A stretch of DNA of 64,000 nucleotides from Azospirillum humicireducens (GCF_001639105.2 NZ_CP015285.1:550501-614500); one strand, 5' to 3'. Shown: positions 37,363-46,603, counted from the stretch's first letter. The notes: generated by a model from the letters alone, not told the origin. Numbers and translations: made by a program.

Positions 37363-38475
37363 CTACTTCCAGCCGGCCAGCACCGCAGCGACGTCGCTTT
37401 CCCGCAACGGCGCGCGCTCCGGCGGCGGGGCGCCGTCGACGCGCAGGCCCATCAGCGTTTCCACCAGCGGTTCCGGTCCGTCCGTGACCCGGACTTGCCC
37501 GCGCGCGGCGACGTGAGGGTGGGCGTGAATTTCCGCCAGCTCGGGCAACGCCTCGAAACAGCAATCGACCGGGTCGAGCAGGGCTTTCCACTCCGCCAGG
37601 GTCCGCGTCGCGAACAGCGCCTCCAGCTCCGCCGTCAGGGCGGCCTGGGGTAGCGGGTCGTCCTGGCGGGCGATCCAGTCGGGGCGGCGGACGGCCTCGC
37701 AGAAGCCATGCCAGAATTTGGGTTCCAGCGCCGACAGGGTGGCGAAGCGGCCATCGGCGGTGCGATAGATGCGGTAGCAGGCGGCACCGCCCGACAGCAG
37801 CGCCTCGGCGCGTTTCGGCATGGTCCCGCGCGCCGCCGCGGTCAGGTTCAGCCCCTGCCAGCCCAGCACCGTTTCCATGATCGACAGGTCGAGGAAACAG
37901 CCGTGGCCCGAGCGTTCCCGCCCGAACAGAGCACCGGCCACCGCCAGCGCCGTCTGCTGGGCCGAGGCGAAGTCGGCGACCGGCAGGTAGCTGATGACCG
38001 GCCGGTCCGGCAGCCCGGAGGCATCGAGCCCGCCGCCGACCGCCATGTAGTTCAAGTCGTGCCCGGCCCGCGTGGCATAGGGGCCGTCATAGCCCCAGCC
38101 CGACAGGCTGGCATGGACCAGACGCGGATTGAGCCGCCGCAACCGTTCGCGCCCCAGCCCCAGCTTGTCCATCACGCCCGGCCGATAGCTCTCGATCAGC
38201 GCGTCGGCCTTCTCCAGCAGCCCTTCCAGCGCCTTGCGCCCGTCCGCCGATTTCAGGTCGAGGCGGATGACGGTCTTGCCGGCGTTCAGCAGCTTGTAGG
38301 CGGCGGTGGTGCCGTCGCTGTCGGTGGGACCGAGCCGGCGCAGCGGATCGCCCGCCGGCGGCTCCACCTTCACCACCGTGGCGCCCAGGTCGCCGAGAAG
38401 CTGGGCCGCATGCGGCCCCGGCAGATACTGCCCGAGGTCGATGACGCGCAGGCCGGTCAGGAAGGGCAGGGGCAT
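37363..38475 (-). CDS. CaiB/BaiF-type CoA-transferase (family III)
   Basis: Cytoplasmic enzyme of 370 residues that moves CoA between carboxylic acids, or racemises 2-methylacyl-CoA. It opens GLRVIDLGQYLPGPHAAQLL, followed by GATVVKVEPPAGDPLR, LDLKSADGR and the catalytic-Asp region, as well as GHDLNYMAVGG. Length fits the short branch close to alpha-methylacyl-CoA racemase. ATG 38475. It is seven bases after the moaA stop on the same strand, so it may be co-transcribed, although no functional link is evident. Confidence 0.88.
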   Translation of the reverse strand: MPLPFLTGLRVIDLGQYLPGPHAAQLLGDLGATVVKVEPPAGDPLRRLGPTDSDGTTAAYKLLNAGKTVIRLDLKSADGRKALEGLLEKADALIESYRPGVMDKLGLGRERLRRLNPRLVHASLSGWGYDGPYATRAGHDLNYMAVGGGLDASGLPDRPVISYLPVADFASAQQTALAVAGALFGRERSGHGCFLDLSIMETVLGWQGLNLTAAARGTMPKRAEALLSGGAACYRIYRTADGRFATLSALEPKFWHGFCEAVRRPDWIARQDDPLPQAALTAELEALFATRTLAEWKALLDPVDCCFEALPELAEIHAHPHVAARGQVRVTDGPEPLVETLMGLRVDGAPPPERAPLRESDVAAVLAGWK

Positions 38476-38482
38476 GGCGGCC

Positions 38483-39523
38483 TCAGCCCCCTGTCACACT
38501 CATATGCCGCCCCACCGCCGGACCCTGGTGGCGGCGGTCGATGATGAAGTCGTGACCCTTGGGCTTGCGGGTGATCGCCTCGCGCACCGCGTCGATCAGC
38601 GGACCGTCCTCGTCGCTGACGCGCAGCGGCGTGCGCAGGTCGGCGGCATCTTCCTGGCCAAGGCACATGTAGAGCGTGCCGGTGCAGGTCAGCCGAACGC
38701 GGTTGCAGCTTTCGCAGAAATTGTGGGTCAGCGGCGTGATGAAGCCGACACGCTGGCCGGTCTCCTCCACCCGCACATAGCGGGCGGGGCCGCCGGTGCG
38801 GTGATCGCTCTCGGTCAGCGTCCAGCGCTTCTGCAGCTCGGCCTTCAGCATGGTCAGCGGCCAATACTGGTCCATGCGGGCACCTTCGCCGATGTCGCCC
38901 ATCGGCATCACCTCGATGAAGGTCAGGTCGAAGCCCTGCTCGCCGCACCAGGCCACCAGCCGGTGGACCTCGTCGTCGTTGACGCCCTTCAGCGCCACCG
39001 TGTTGATCTTGATCTTCAGCCCGGCGTCCTTGGCCGCCTGGATGCCGCCCAGGATCTTGTCGAGCTTGCCCCAGCGGGTGATGGCCTGGAACTTGTGCGG
39101 GTCCAGCGTGTCGAGCGAGACGTTGATGCGCCGCACCCCCGCCTCGTAGAGCCCGTCGGCATGCTTGAACAGCATGGTGCCGTTGGTGGTCAGCGTCAGC
39201 TCGTCCAGGTCGCCCGACTCGATGTGGCGGCCGAGCGAGCGGATCAGCCGCATCACGTCGCGCCGCACCAGCGGCTCGCCGCCGGTCAGCCGCAGCTTGC
39301 GCGTGCCGAGCTTGACGAAGGCGCTGCACAGCCGGTCCAGCTCCTCCAGCGTCAGAACCTCCGCCTTGGGCAGGAAGCTCATGTCCTCCGCCATGCAGTA
39401 GACGCAGCGAAGGTCGCAACGGTCGGTCACCGACACGCGCAGATACTCCACCTTCCGGCCGAACGGGTCGATCAGCGGAGCGATGGCTGCTGGCGATTGG
39501 GCTTCGGACACAGGATCGATCAT
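38483..39523 (-). CDS. moaA: GTP 3',8-cyclase (molybdenum cofactor biosynthesis MoaA)
   Basis: Radical-SAM enzyme of 346 residues that catalyses the first step of molybdopterin synthesis. The N-terminal cluster motif is CDLRCVYC, the C-terminal cluster motif is [13 protein letters not shown], with [13 protein letters not shown] between them, and the chain ends in the required Gly-Gly (VTGG). ATG 39523; an extension to 39613 is not conserved. Position beside the formate dehydrogenase locus fits a supply role for its cofactor. An imperfect dyad lies about 40 bases upstream. Confidence 0.95.
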   Translation of the reverse strand: MIDPVSEAQSPAAIAPLIDPFGRKVEYLRVSVTDRCDLRCVYCMAEDMSFLPKAEVLTLEELDRLCSAFVKLGTRKLRLTGGEPLVRRDVMRLIRSLGRHIESGDLDELTLTTNGTMLFKHADGLYEAGVRRINVSLDTLDPHKFQAITRWGKLDKILGGIQAAKDAGLKIKINTVALKGVNDDEVHRLVAWCGEQGFDLTFIEVMPMGDIGEGARMDQYWPLTMLKAELQKRWTLTESDHRTGGPARYVRVEETGQRVGFITPLTHNFCESCNRVRLTCTGTLYMCLGQEDAADLRTPLRVSDEDGPLIDAVREAITRKPKGHDFIIDRRHQGPAVGRHMSVTGG

Positions 39524-39561
39524 CGGTGGACTCCACGGGCGGCCGCTGGCGGGCCGCCACA

Positions 39562-39582
39562 GTATATGTTCGCTACACATAC
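39562..39582. promoter_or_regulatory. Imperfect dyad upstream of moaA
   Basis: GTATATGT (39562-39569) and ACACATAC (39575-39582) pair at seven of eight positions around TCGCT. Position and A+T content would suit a regulator site such as a ModE-type molybdate operator, but the sequence is not a clear Mo-box. Confidence 0.3.
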
Positions 39583-39656
39583 GATGCGCAACGATCGCAG
39601 GAGCGTATTCCACATCACGGTATGCCGACTTTGACGGCGATCAAGGGTTCCTGGCG

Positions 39657-41711
39657 TCACATCAGCTTTTGTCGCACTGCCGCCAGTTGTGCGTGCTGCT
39701 GGGCTTCCTCGCGTTCGCGCAGGTCGTCGTCGGTGGTGCGGGGCACCGGCGGGCGGCCCAGGGCGAAAGGCTCGTTGCCGCGCTCGAACTGGTCCCGGAC
39801 GCGGCAGTCCTCGCACATGCGGATGCGGTTGGCGGCCTCCGGCGTCGCGAACATCGAATGCTTGCCCGCCAGCGCCGTCACGATCTTCTCGATCGCCGAC
39901 CTGGCGGCGAAGGGCTTGCCGCAGGAGACGCAGCAGAAGGGTTCCTCCTCCTTGATCACCGCCGCACCGCGCGCACGGTCGCGGAAGTCGATCTCCGGCA
40001 CCAGCGAGATGACCTTCTCCGGGCAGGTGGTCTTGCACAGGCCGCACTGCACGCAGGCATCCTGGGCGAAGGACAGCATCGGCTTGTCGGCATTGTCGAG
40101 CAGCGCACCGGTCGGACAGGCGCCGACGCAGGACAGGCAGAGCGTGCAGCCCTCCACATCGACCGAAACCCGGCCGAAGGGGGCGCCCGGCGGCAGCGGC
40201 AGCACCTCCACCGGGGCGGGGGCGACCTTGTGCAGGTGGCGCAGCGCCAGCATCGTCACCGTGCGCTTCGGTCCCATCGGCAGGAACATCCCGGCCTCAA
40301 CCGGGTCCGCCGGCAGGGCCCACAGTTCGTCCGCCACTGCGTCCGGATCGGCGGCGTCGATCACCGCCACCCGGCCGGAGCCGTAGCCGAGCCCGCTGAA
40401 GGCGGCCTCCGCCAGCCCGACCTGCGAGGCCAGCCCTGCGGTCTCCCCCTCATTCCCCGGACCGGTCAGCACGCGGACATGGGTGCAGCCATAGGCGAGC
40501 GCCAGCGCGAACAGGTCGATGCCGACCTGCGTCACCTCGTGCAGGGCGAAGGGCAGCAGTCGGGCCGGCAGGCCGCGGCCATAGCGCGACATCATTCCGA
40601 CCAGCTCGTCGCCGTGGCGCGTGTCGTGGATCAGCAGTGCCGGAGCGGTGCCGCCGGCCTTCCGGTAGGTGGATAGCAGCGTGCGCAGCCGCTCATAGAC
40701 GGTGATTGCAGGTGGCAGGGCATAGGTGGCGGCCCCGGTCGGGCAGACTGCGGCGCAGGACCCGCAGCCGGCGCAGACATGCGGGTCGATGGCCACATGG
40801 TCGCCGTTGGGCGTGACCGCACCGGTCGGACAGACGTCGAGGCAGCGGGTGCAGCCGGTTTTGCGGCTGCGCGAATGGGCGCAGAGGTCGGCCTTGAAGT
40901 CGACGAAGCGCGGCTTCTCGAATTCGCCGACCAGATCGGCGATCTCCAGCAGCGCGTTGGCCACCTGGACCGCGTTGTCTGGATCGGGGCGGATGTAGCC
41001 GTCGCGGCGCTTGTGGTCGGGGAACAGCGGCGTGCCGCCGGTCAGGTCGAGGATCAGGTCGCAGCGGGCCGACGCCCCCTGCCGCACCGGCTCGAACCCC
41101 AGCGTTCCGCGCGAGGAGGGCAATGCCGGTGCATAGTCGTCCACCACGATCTCGAAGGCGCCGACCCAGCCGCGCCCGCTGCGGATGCGGCCGCGGAAGA
41201 TCGCGACATCCATCACCTGCGGCGGGGCGATGTCCTTGGGGTTGGACAGCAGGATTGTGACGTCCAGGTGCTTCGCCAGTTGCCGCCCGGCCTCGATGGC
41301 GCGCTCGTCGGTGCCGTAGACCAGGCAGGTGCCCTGGGAGGTCAGGGTCAGGGCGCCGGTCGGCGGGATCGGCAAGGCGGCCTCGGCCAGCAGCGCGGCG
41401 ATCTTCGGCAGCGCCTGGGCGCCCTCGTCCGACCAGCCGGCGCGCTCGCGGATGTTGGTGAAGGTCAGCGCGGTGTCCGGCGCCACCTCCGCCGCGACCT
41501 CGCTGAACAGCGGTGCCTCCTGCGTGCAGGCGACCAGCAGCGGCTGGCCGTTGGCGACCGCCTTCTCGAAGCGGTCGAGCTGCGCCCGGCACAGCTGGGT
41601 GTGCACGGTGACGGCGCTGCCGTCGCCGCAAGCCTTGCCCAGCGCTGCCCCGTCCAGTGCGATGCTGTGCGCGCAGTCGCAGACGAGAACCGTCCGATCG
41701 CCGATCTTCAT
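39657..41711 (-). CDS. Multi-[4Fe-4S] ferredoxin-type protein of the formate dehydrogenase locus
   Basis: Cytoplasmic iron-sulfur protein of 684 residues. Four ferredoxin motifs are seen: CTRCLDVCPTGA, CAGCGSCAAVCPTGA, CTLCLSCVGACPTGA and CVQCGLCKTTCPE. A CVSC...CEDC pair near the C-terminus (PFCCVSCGKPF, MCEDCRVRD) follows. The N-terminal half has two alpha/beta regions, and the middle one (GCTHVRVLTGPGNEGE) resembles a HdrA/FrhD-like or MvhD-like region. This family accompanies alphaproteobacterial formate dehydrogenases with DUF3305/DUF3306. The electron partner is not shown. ATG 41711 is preferred over 41765. Confidence 0.85.
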   Translation of the reverse strand: MKIGDRTVLVCDCAHSIALDGAALGKACGDGSAVTVHTQLCRAQLDRFEKAVANGQPLLVACTQEAPLFSEVAAEVAPDTALTFTNIRERAGWSDEGAQALPKIAALLAEAALPIPPTGALTLTSQGTCLVYGTDERAIEAGRQLAKHLDVTILLSNPKDIAPPQVMDVAIFRGRIRSGRGWVGAFEIVVDDYAPALPSSRGTLGFEPVRQGASARCDLILDLTGGTPLFPDHKRRDGYIRPDPDNAVQVANALLEIADLVGEFEKPRFVDFKADLCAHSRSRKTGCTRCLDVCPTGAVTPNGDHVAIDPHVCAGCGSCAAVCPTGAATYALPPAITVYERLRTLLSTYRKAGGTAPALLIHDTRHGDELVGMMSRYGRGLPARLLPFALHEVTQVGIDLFALALAYGCTHVRVLTGPGNEGETAGLASQVGLAEAAFSGLGYGSGRVAVIDAADPDAVADELWALPADPVEAGMFLPMGPKRTVTMLALRHLHKVAPAPVEVLPLPPGAPFGRVSVDVEGCTLCLSCVGACPTGALLDNADKPMLSFAQDACVQCGLCKTTCPEKVISLVPEIDFRDRARGAAVIKEEEPFCCVSCGKPFAARSAIEKIVTALAGKHSMFATPEAANRIRMCEDCRVRDQFERGNEPFALGRPPVPRTTDDDLREREEAQQHAQLAAVRQKLM

Positions 41712-41835
41712 CGTCCCAAAAACTCCTGTCGCTTGGGGCTGACGCCCCTGGCCTGCGACACTCATATGGGGGAATGCGGCGCGATGGGAACGGGAATCTT
41801 ATCGGGATCGATCCGGACAAACGCTGTTTGGACCG

Positions 41836-41872
41836 TTCTTGCGACCCTTGCGGATCGTCAGGGTCGCAAGAA
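41836..41872. terminator. Hairpin after tupA
   Basis: Arms TTCTTGCGACCCT (41836-41848) and AGGGTCGCAAGAA (41860-41872) are perfectly complementary. It lies between the tupA stop and the ferredoxin start on the minus strand. No T-run follows, so termination may be partial. Confidence 0.55.
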
Positions 41873-41882
41873 AGCCCCCGCC

Positions 41883-42734
41883 TTACGCCCCCGGCTCGTT
41901 GGCGTTGGGGAAGAACAGCTGTTCGCCGTTGATGGTGTAATCGGCGATGGCCTTCTGACCCTCGGCCGAAACCAGCCAGTCGACGAAGGCCTGCCCGTCC
42001 GCCGCCTTGACGTGGGCGAACTTCGCCGGGTTGACCAGCATCACGCCATACTGGTTGAACAGGCGCTTGTCACCCTCCACCAGCACTGTCAGCGGGCCGC
42101 GGTTCTTGAAGTTCAGCCAGGTGCCGCGGTCGGTCAGGGTGTAGCCGTTCATCGCCGCGGCGGTGTTCAGCGTCGGTCCCATGCCCTGGCCGATGGAGCG
42201 GTACCAGCCGCCGTCGGCCTTGGCCGGCTCGAGGCTGGCGGTCTTCCACAGCGCGAGTTCGGCCTTGTGGGTGCCGCTGTCGTCGCCGCGCGACACGAAG
42301 GGAGCCTTGGAGGCGGCGATCTTCGAGAGGGCGGCGGCGACATCCTTGCCGCCCTTGATGCCGGCCGGGTCGGCGGCCGGGCCGACGATGACGAAGTCGT
42401 TGTACATCACCGGCTTGCGCAGGGTGGAGAAGCCTTCGGCGACGAACTTCTCCTCCGACGGCTTGTGGTGGACGAACAGCACGTCGGCGTCGCCGCGCTT
42501 GGCGAGGTCGATGGCCTGGCCGGTGCCCTTGGCGACGACGCGCACTTCGATCCCCGTCTTGGCGGTGAATTTCGGAAGGATGGAGCCGAACAGGCCGGAA
42601 TCCTCGGTCGAGGTGGTGGAGGCCACCGTGATGAAACGATCGGCAGCGGATGCGGCCGACGGGGCGGCGGCCTGGATCAAACCGGTCAGGGCCGCGGCAG
42701 CAGCGACCCCCAGCACGAATGAACGGCGCAGCAT
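41883..42734 (-). CDS. tupA: Tungstate ABC transporter substrate-binding protein
   Basis: Periplasmic oxyanion-binding protein of 283 residues. The signal peptide (VLGVAAAAALTGLIQAAAP) ends near ASA, followed by the TupA signature VASTTSTEDSGLFGSILP. VSRGDDSGTHKAELALW and a late NQYGVMLVNP also match the tungstate type rather than ModA. ATG 42734 has GGAGGAG upstream. It is downstream of its permease, the reverse of the usual tupA-B-C order. Tungstate binding is family inference; molybdate cannot be excluded. Confidence 0.88.
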   Translation of the reverse strand: MLRRSFVLGVAAAAALTGLIQAAAPSAASAADRFITVASTTSTEDSGLFGSILPKFTAKTGIEVRVVAKGTGQAIDLAKRGDADVLFVHHKPSEEKFVAEGFSTLRKPVMYNDFVIVGPAADPAGIKGGKDVAAALSKIAASKAPFVSRGDDSGTHKAELALWKTASLEPAKADGGWYRSIGQGMGPTLNTAAAMNGYTLTDRGTWLNFKNRGPLTVLVEGDKRLFNQYGVMLVNPAKFAHVKAADGQAFVDWLVSAEGQKAIADYTINGEQLFFPNANEPGA

Positions 42735-42851
42735 CGCGTCACTCCTCCAACAGGCGTTGTTTCCTGAAAGGCATAGCGCGGACCGGCCGTCCTTGCAAAG
42801 ACTTGCCAAGCTTCCGTCGATTTTGCCGCATACCGGAGCAATCGGCTCCGG

Positions 42852-43550
42852 TCATGCGCGCCCGCCCGTCTCCTTCAGCAGGGATGCGGTGAGGTTGACG
42901 GCCAGCGACAGGGTCATCAGGACGAGGCCGAGCGCCAGCGCCATCGGCAGGTCGCCCTTGCTGGTCTCCAGCGCGATGGCGGTGGTCATGACGCGGGTGA
43001 CATGCTCGATGTTGCCGCCGACGATCATCACCGCCCCGACCTCCGCCGATGCGCGGCCGAAGCCGGCGAGCACGGTGGTGACGAGGCTCCAGCGTGCCTC
43101 CGCCAGCAGGGTGGCCAACGTCCGGAACGGCCCGGTGCCGGTGACGCGCAGCAAATCGTCATACTCGATCAGCAGATCCTCGACCGTCTGGCGGGACAGC
43201 GAGGCGACGATCGGCACGATCATCACCGTCTGGGCGACGATCATCGCGGTGGGCGTGAACAGCAGCCCGAGAACGCCGAAGGGACCGGAGCGCGACAGCA
43301 GCAGATAGACCACCAGCCCGACCACCACCGGCGGCAGCCCCATCATCGTGTTCAGCAGGATGGCGACGGCCCGCCGGCCGGGAAAGCTCAGCGCGGCAAC
43401 GGCGGCCCCCAGCGGCAGACCGATCAGCGTTGCGGCGGCGACGGCGGTCAGGCTGACCCGCAGCGACAGGCCGACGATCTTGATCAGCCCCGCGTCGAGC
43501 GTCGCGATCATGGTGAGGGCCAGCGCCATGGCCTGGGAAAAGTCGTGCAT
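42852..43550 (-). CDS. tupB: Tungstate ABC transporter permease
   Basis: Inner-membrane permease of 232 residues with five to six hydrophobic helices. The ABC coupling motif region reads AEARWSLVTTVLAGFGRASAEVG, and the opening MIATLDAGLIKIVGLSLRVS is typical of TupB/WtpB. ATG 43550; the extension to 43616 overlaps the divergent fdhD promoter. No gene for an ATPase (tupC) occurs here or elsewhere in the window. Confidence 0.9.
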   Translation of the reverse strand: MHDFSQAMALALTMIATLDAGLIKIVGLSLRVSLTAVAAATLIGLPLGAAVAALSFPGRRAVAILLNTMMGLPPVVVGLVVYLLLSRSGPFGVLGLLFTPTAMIVAQTVMIVPIVASLSRQTVEDLLIEYDDLLRVTGTGPFRTLATLLAEARWSLVTTVLAGFGRASAEVGAVMIVGGNIEHVTRVMTTAIALETSKGDLPMALALGLVLMTLSLAVNLTASLLKETGGRA

Positions 43551-43624
43551 CGGCTCCAGATCAAAAATGGAATAGCTCGGGACGGGGCTTGTCCGAAGGA
43601 CGGCGCTCGCCCACACTCGCGCGC

Positions 43625-44518
43625 ATGAGCCCTACCATGAGTCTTAAGACCTTCACCATAGCGCCGGACCCGGCGAACCCCAAGCTGACGGAGCGTGTCC
43701 GCGGCCTGGACCAGGACGGCCGCGGGATCGAAACCGCCGTCACGGTGGAACGGCCGCTGACCCTGTACCTGAACGGGCAGGAGATCGTCACGATGATGAC
43801 GATCGGCGACTATCCCGACTGTCTGGCCGTCGGCTATCTGCTGAACCAGAACATGCTGCGGCGCGACGACCGCATCACCGGCATCGACGTGGACGAGGAA
43901 ACCGACACCGTCGTCGTCCGCACCGAACGCGCGACCGATTATGAATCCAAGCTGAAGAAGAAGACGCTGACCTCGGGCTGCGCCCAGGGCACTGCCTTCG
44001 GCGACGTGATGGAGACCTTCGAGTCAATCCATCTGCCCGCCGACGTCCGGCTCCGCACCTCGTGGATCTATGCGCTGTCGAAGCAGATCAACCTGCAGCC
44101 CAGCCTGTATCTGGAGGCCGGGGCCATCCATGGCTGCGTTCTGTGCCAGGAGGACCGGCCGCTGGTCTACATGGAGGATGTCGGCCGCCACAATGCGGTG
44201 GACAAGGTCGCCGGCTACATGCATCTGAACCGCATTCCGGCCGGGGACAAGATTTTCTACACCACCGGGCGCCTGACTTCGGAAATGGTCATCAAGACGG
44301 TGCAGATGGGTATTCCGATCCTGGTATCGCGCTCCGGCTTCACCGCCTGGGGCGTGCAGCTGGCGCGGCAGGCCAACCTGACTCTGGTCGGCCGGGCCAA
44401 GGGCAAGCGCTTCATCGCGCTGGCCGGCACCGACCGGCTGGTCTTCGACGCCGATACGGCCGCGACCGCGGACGAGGACCGCCGGCATGGACGCAAGGGA
44501 AGCCGCGATGACGACTGA
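43625..44518 (+). CDS. fdhD: Formate dehydrogenase sulfurtransferase FdhD, atypical cysteine arrangement
   Basis: Accessory protein of 297 residues that passes sulfur from IscS to the Mo/W-bisPGD cofactor. The fold is clear ([50 protein letters not shown]). The catalytic loop reads [10 protein letters not shown], one Cys near 119, where E. coli has a Cys-x-x-Cys pair. Another C-x-x-C occurs in [10 protein letters not shown]. The start could also be ATG 43637; no strong ribosome site is seen. Divergent from tupB by 74 bases, it heads a tightly packed plus-strand run and overlaps mobA by 32 bases. Confidence 0.92.
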   Translation: MSPTMSLKTFTIAPDPANPKLTERVRGLDQDGRGIETAVTVERPLTLYLNGQEIVTMMTIGDYPDCLAVGYLLNQNMLRRDDRITGIDVDEETDTVVVRTERATDYESKLKKKTLTSGCAQGTAFGDVMETFESIHLPADVRLRTSWIYALSKQINLQPSLYLEAGAIHGCVLCQEDRPLVYMEDVGRHNAVDKVAGYMHLNRIPAGDKIFYTTGRLTSEMVIKTVQMGIPILVSRSGFTAWGVQLARQANLTLVGRAKGKRFIALAGTDRLVFDADTAATADEDRRHGRKGSRDDD

Positions 44519-45152
44519 CACAGCGCACCCCGATATTGGCGGCGTCCTGCTGGCCGGCGGCCTGTCGCGGCGGATGGGCGGCGGCGACAAGTGCCTGCGC
44601 CCGCTGGGCGGCCAGACCATCCTGGAACGGATCGTCGCCACCGTCCGGCCGCAGGTCGGCCCGCTGGTGCTGAACGCCAACGGCGACCCGGCCCGCTTTG
44701 CCCATCTCCATCTGCCGGTGGCGGCGGATGTGGTCGAGGGCTATGCCGGCCCGCTCGCCGGCGTGCTGACCGGCATGGAGTGGATGCGCGGAACCGCCCC
44801 CGGCATCGGATGGGTCGCCAGCTTCGCCACCGATGCGCCCTTCATCCCGCGCGATCTCGTCACCCGCATGGCCGCGGCGTTGGAGCGGGAGGGTGCCGAC
44901 CTCGCCTGTGCCCGGTCCGGCGGGCAGGAGCATCCGGTCTTCGGGCTCTGGCCGATCCGGCTGGCCGGCGATCTGCGCCGGGCGATGGTGGAGGAGGGCA
45001 TCCGCAAGGTCGATGCCTGGACCGCCCGCTACCGGCTGGCCGTCGCCGATTTCGACGTCGAGCCGGCCAATTCTGTGGATCCCTTCTTCAACACCAACCG
45101 GCCGGAGGATCTGGCCGAGGCGGAACGCCTGCTGGCGTCGGGACGCGCATGA
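44487..45152 (+). CDS. mobA: Molybdenum cofactor guanylyltransferase
   Basis: Cytoplasmic enzyme of 221 residues that joins GMP to molybdopterin to make the MGD/bis-MGD cofactor needed by formate dehydrogenase. The nucleotide-binding loop [20 protein letters not shown] is diagnostic. [14 protein letters not shown] and [10 protein letters not shown] complete the family pattern. ATG 44487 has GAGGA at eight bases; ATG 44508, with AAGGGA, is nearly as good. It overlaps both neighbours, so translation is probably coupled. Confidence 0.94.
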   Translation: MDAREAAMTTDTAHPDIGGVLLAGGLSRRMGGGDKCLRPLGGQTILERIVATVRPQVGPLVLNANGDPARFAHLHLPVAADVVEGYAGPLAGVLTGMEWMRGTAPGIGWVASFATDAPFIPRDLVTRMAAALEREGADLACARSGGQEHPVFGLWPIRLAGDLRRAMVEEGIRKVDAWTARYRLAVADFDVEPANSVDPFFNTNRPEDLAEAERLLASGRA

Positions 45153-45661
45153 TGACGGAACCTCTCGGCACCCAATCGCTCGAGCGCATCGAAACCATGC
45201 CGCTGGGCATCGTGGTGGAGCGGCGCCGCGGCGTCACCGCCTGGGCCGAGTGGAGCTGGCGCCCGGTGTCGGTCATCCCCGGCGCCGGCCCGGTCGATCC
45301 TCCCGGTCGCGTCCTGATGGAGGGCGAGGGCTGGACCCACAGCCATGCCGTCACCCTGACGCTGGAGCTGTTCCGCACCGACACCGAGGGGTATCGCCTG
45401 AACCTGTCGCAGGACCCGCCGCGCCTGTGGGTGGTGATGCGCCCAGGTCCCGACGGAGAGGAGCTGGTGCCCTTCACCGTCACCGCGTCGGCCCATGAAG
45501 GGGAGGGCTATCAGGTCGGCGCCGACGTCGTGGACACCGTGCCGATGCCGGCGGAGGTGATCGCGCTGGTGCGCGATTTCGTCGAGCAGCACCATGTCGA
45601 CGTCCCCTTCCACAAGCGTGAACGCAAGCGCCACTTCGAGAAGGATGACCGGCGGCAATGA
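45149..45661 (+). CDS. DUF3305 protein of the formate dehydrogenase locus
   Basis: Protein of 170 residues with the DUF3305 pattern: [21 protein letters not shown], then [20 protein letters not shown] and RLWVVMR. No signal peptide or membrane segment is seen. It overlaps mobA (ATGA) and the DUF3306 gene (ATGA). DUF3305 and DUF3306 occur as a pair beside formate dehydrogenase genes, and a role in assembly or maturation is inferred from that alone. Confidence 0.88.
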   Translation: MMTEPLGTQSLERIETMPLGIVVERRRGVTAWAEWSWRPVSVIPGAGPVDPPGRVLMEGEGWTHSHAVTLTLELFRTDTEGYRLNLSQDPPRLWVVMRPGPDGEELVPFTVTASAHEGEGYQVGADVVDTVPMPAEVIALVRDFVEQHHVDVPFHKRERKRHFEKDDRRQ

Positions 45662-46206
45662 GCGGCGAAGCCTTCCTGTCGCGCTGGTCACGCCTGAAGC
45701 GCACCGCCGTCAAGCCGGAGCCGGACGCCGTCGACGTTCCGCCGCCCGTCGAGGACGCGGCGGCCCTTCCGGTCGCGATCGCCGACGAGGCGCCGGCCGA
45801 GGCGGCGCAGCCGGACGCTCCGCAGGACGCGGATGACGAGGCTGACGACCCGCTGAAGGATCTGCCGCCGGTCGAGGAACTGACCGGGGAGTCCGATTTC
45901 ACTCCGTTCCTGCGCGCCGAGGTGCCGGAGGATCTGCACCGTCAGGCTCTGCGCAAGCTGTGGACCTCCGACCCGATCTACGCCAACGACGACGGGCTGA
46001 AGGACTACGCCGACGACTATGCCAGCCTGTTCACCGGCAACGTCCCGGTGAAGACCCTCTACCGCGTCGGCGAGGGCTTCCTGAACATGTTGGACGAGGC
46101 TGCGGAAGGGGCGAAGACCGCAGAGCCCTCTCCCGTCCCGGGAGAGGGAGGGGACCCACGAAGTGGGGAGGGTGAGGGGCAATCCAAGAGTCCCGAACTT
46201 ACCTGA
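45658..46206 (+). CDS. DUF3306 protein with repeat-encoded C-terminal tail
   Basis: Protein of 182 residues. FLSRWSRLKR near the start and LRKLWTSDPIYANDDGLKDYADDY near 105-128 mark DUF3306. The middle is acidic and Ala/Pro-rich, probably disordered. The last 30 residues (PSPVPGEGG... onward) are encoded by the left arm of a long inverted repeat, so the native end was probably near LDEAAEGAK. It overlaps the DUF3305 gene by four bases. Confidence 0.85.
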   Translation: MSGEAFLSRWSRLKRTAVKPEPDAVDVPPPVEDAAALPVAIADEAPAEAAQPDAPQDADDEADDPLKDLPPVEELTGESDFTPFLRAEVPEDLHRQALRKLWTSDPIYANDDGLKDYADDYASLFTGNVPVKTLYRVGEGFLNMLDEAAEGAKTAEPSPVPGEGGDPRSGEGEGQSKSPELT

Positions 46207-46278
46207 TCCTTGCGCCACCCCTCACCCTTCCCACCGCTATGCGGCGGGCCCCTTCCCTCTCCCGGGGCGGGAGAGGGA
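46126..46278. repeat. Large inverted repeat across the DUF3306 stop codon
   Basis: Left arm 46126-46179 (begins CCCTCTCCCGTCCCGGGAGA) and right arm 46218-46278, its imperfect reverse complement. Each arm has its own internal palindrome around CCCGTCCCGGG or CCCGGGGCGGG. The arms are about 55-60 bases with a 38-base spacer. It may act as a transcription terminator between the mobA-DUF3306 group and the torD-fdh group. Confidence 0.8.
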
Positions 46279-46603
46279 GGATCCTTCCCCCTCGCAAATT
46301 TCCTCTCGAATTGCGGCTGATCGTCACGCCGGATCAAACCCCTTTAAAGCCAAGGGGCGCTCTGTTAGCGCGAGCATAGCGCGGAGACAAAGTTTCATTT
46401 GTCTCCACTTCTGGACGTGTCCTTGGTTGACAAAAGGATAGGTTCAGTCCTTCTATTATCTGTCTGTGCAATGCTAAGCCACTGTAAGGCAAAGGCTTTT
46501 CGCAGGTGCATCAAAATTGGTTTAGGACGGGGCCAACGGACGGCGCGCGGTGTGATCGCGGACGCCGGCATCCCCGTCTGTGTGTCCGGGAGGAGTTTGC
46601 GGC
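46207..46603. other. Intergenic region upstream of the fdh structural genes
   Basis: Contains the right arm of the large repeat, a 9-base dyad at 46383-46406 and an A+T-richer stretch at 46425-46520 likely to hold the promoter of the torD-like and fdh genes. TTGACA at 46427 has no properly spaced -10. No gene is supported. Confidence 0.5.
46383..46406. promoter_or_regulatory. Perfect 9-base dyad upstream of the fdh genes
   Basis: GGAGACAAA (46383-46391) and TTTGTCTCC (46398-46406) pair perfectly around GTTTCA, about 200 bases before the TorD-like start. It may be an operator for a dimeric regulator or an RNA hairpin. Confidence 0.35.

Noticed and set aside
46427..46459. TTGACA...TATTAT as a sigma-70 promoter for the fdh genes
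   Set aside because: Spacing between the hexamers is 21 bases, too long for a standard promoter.
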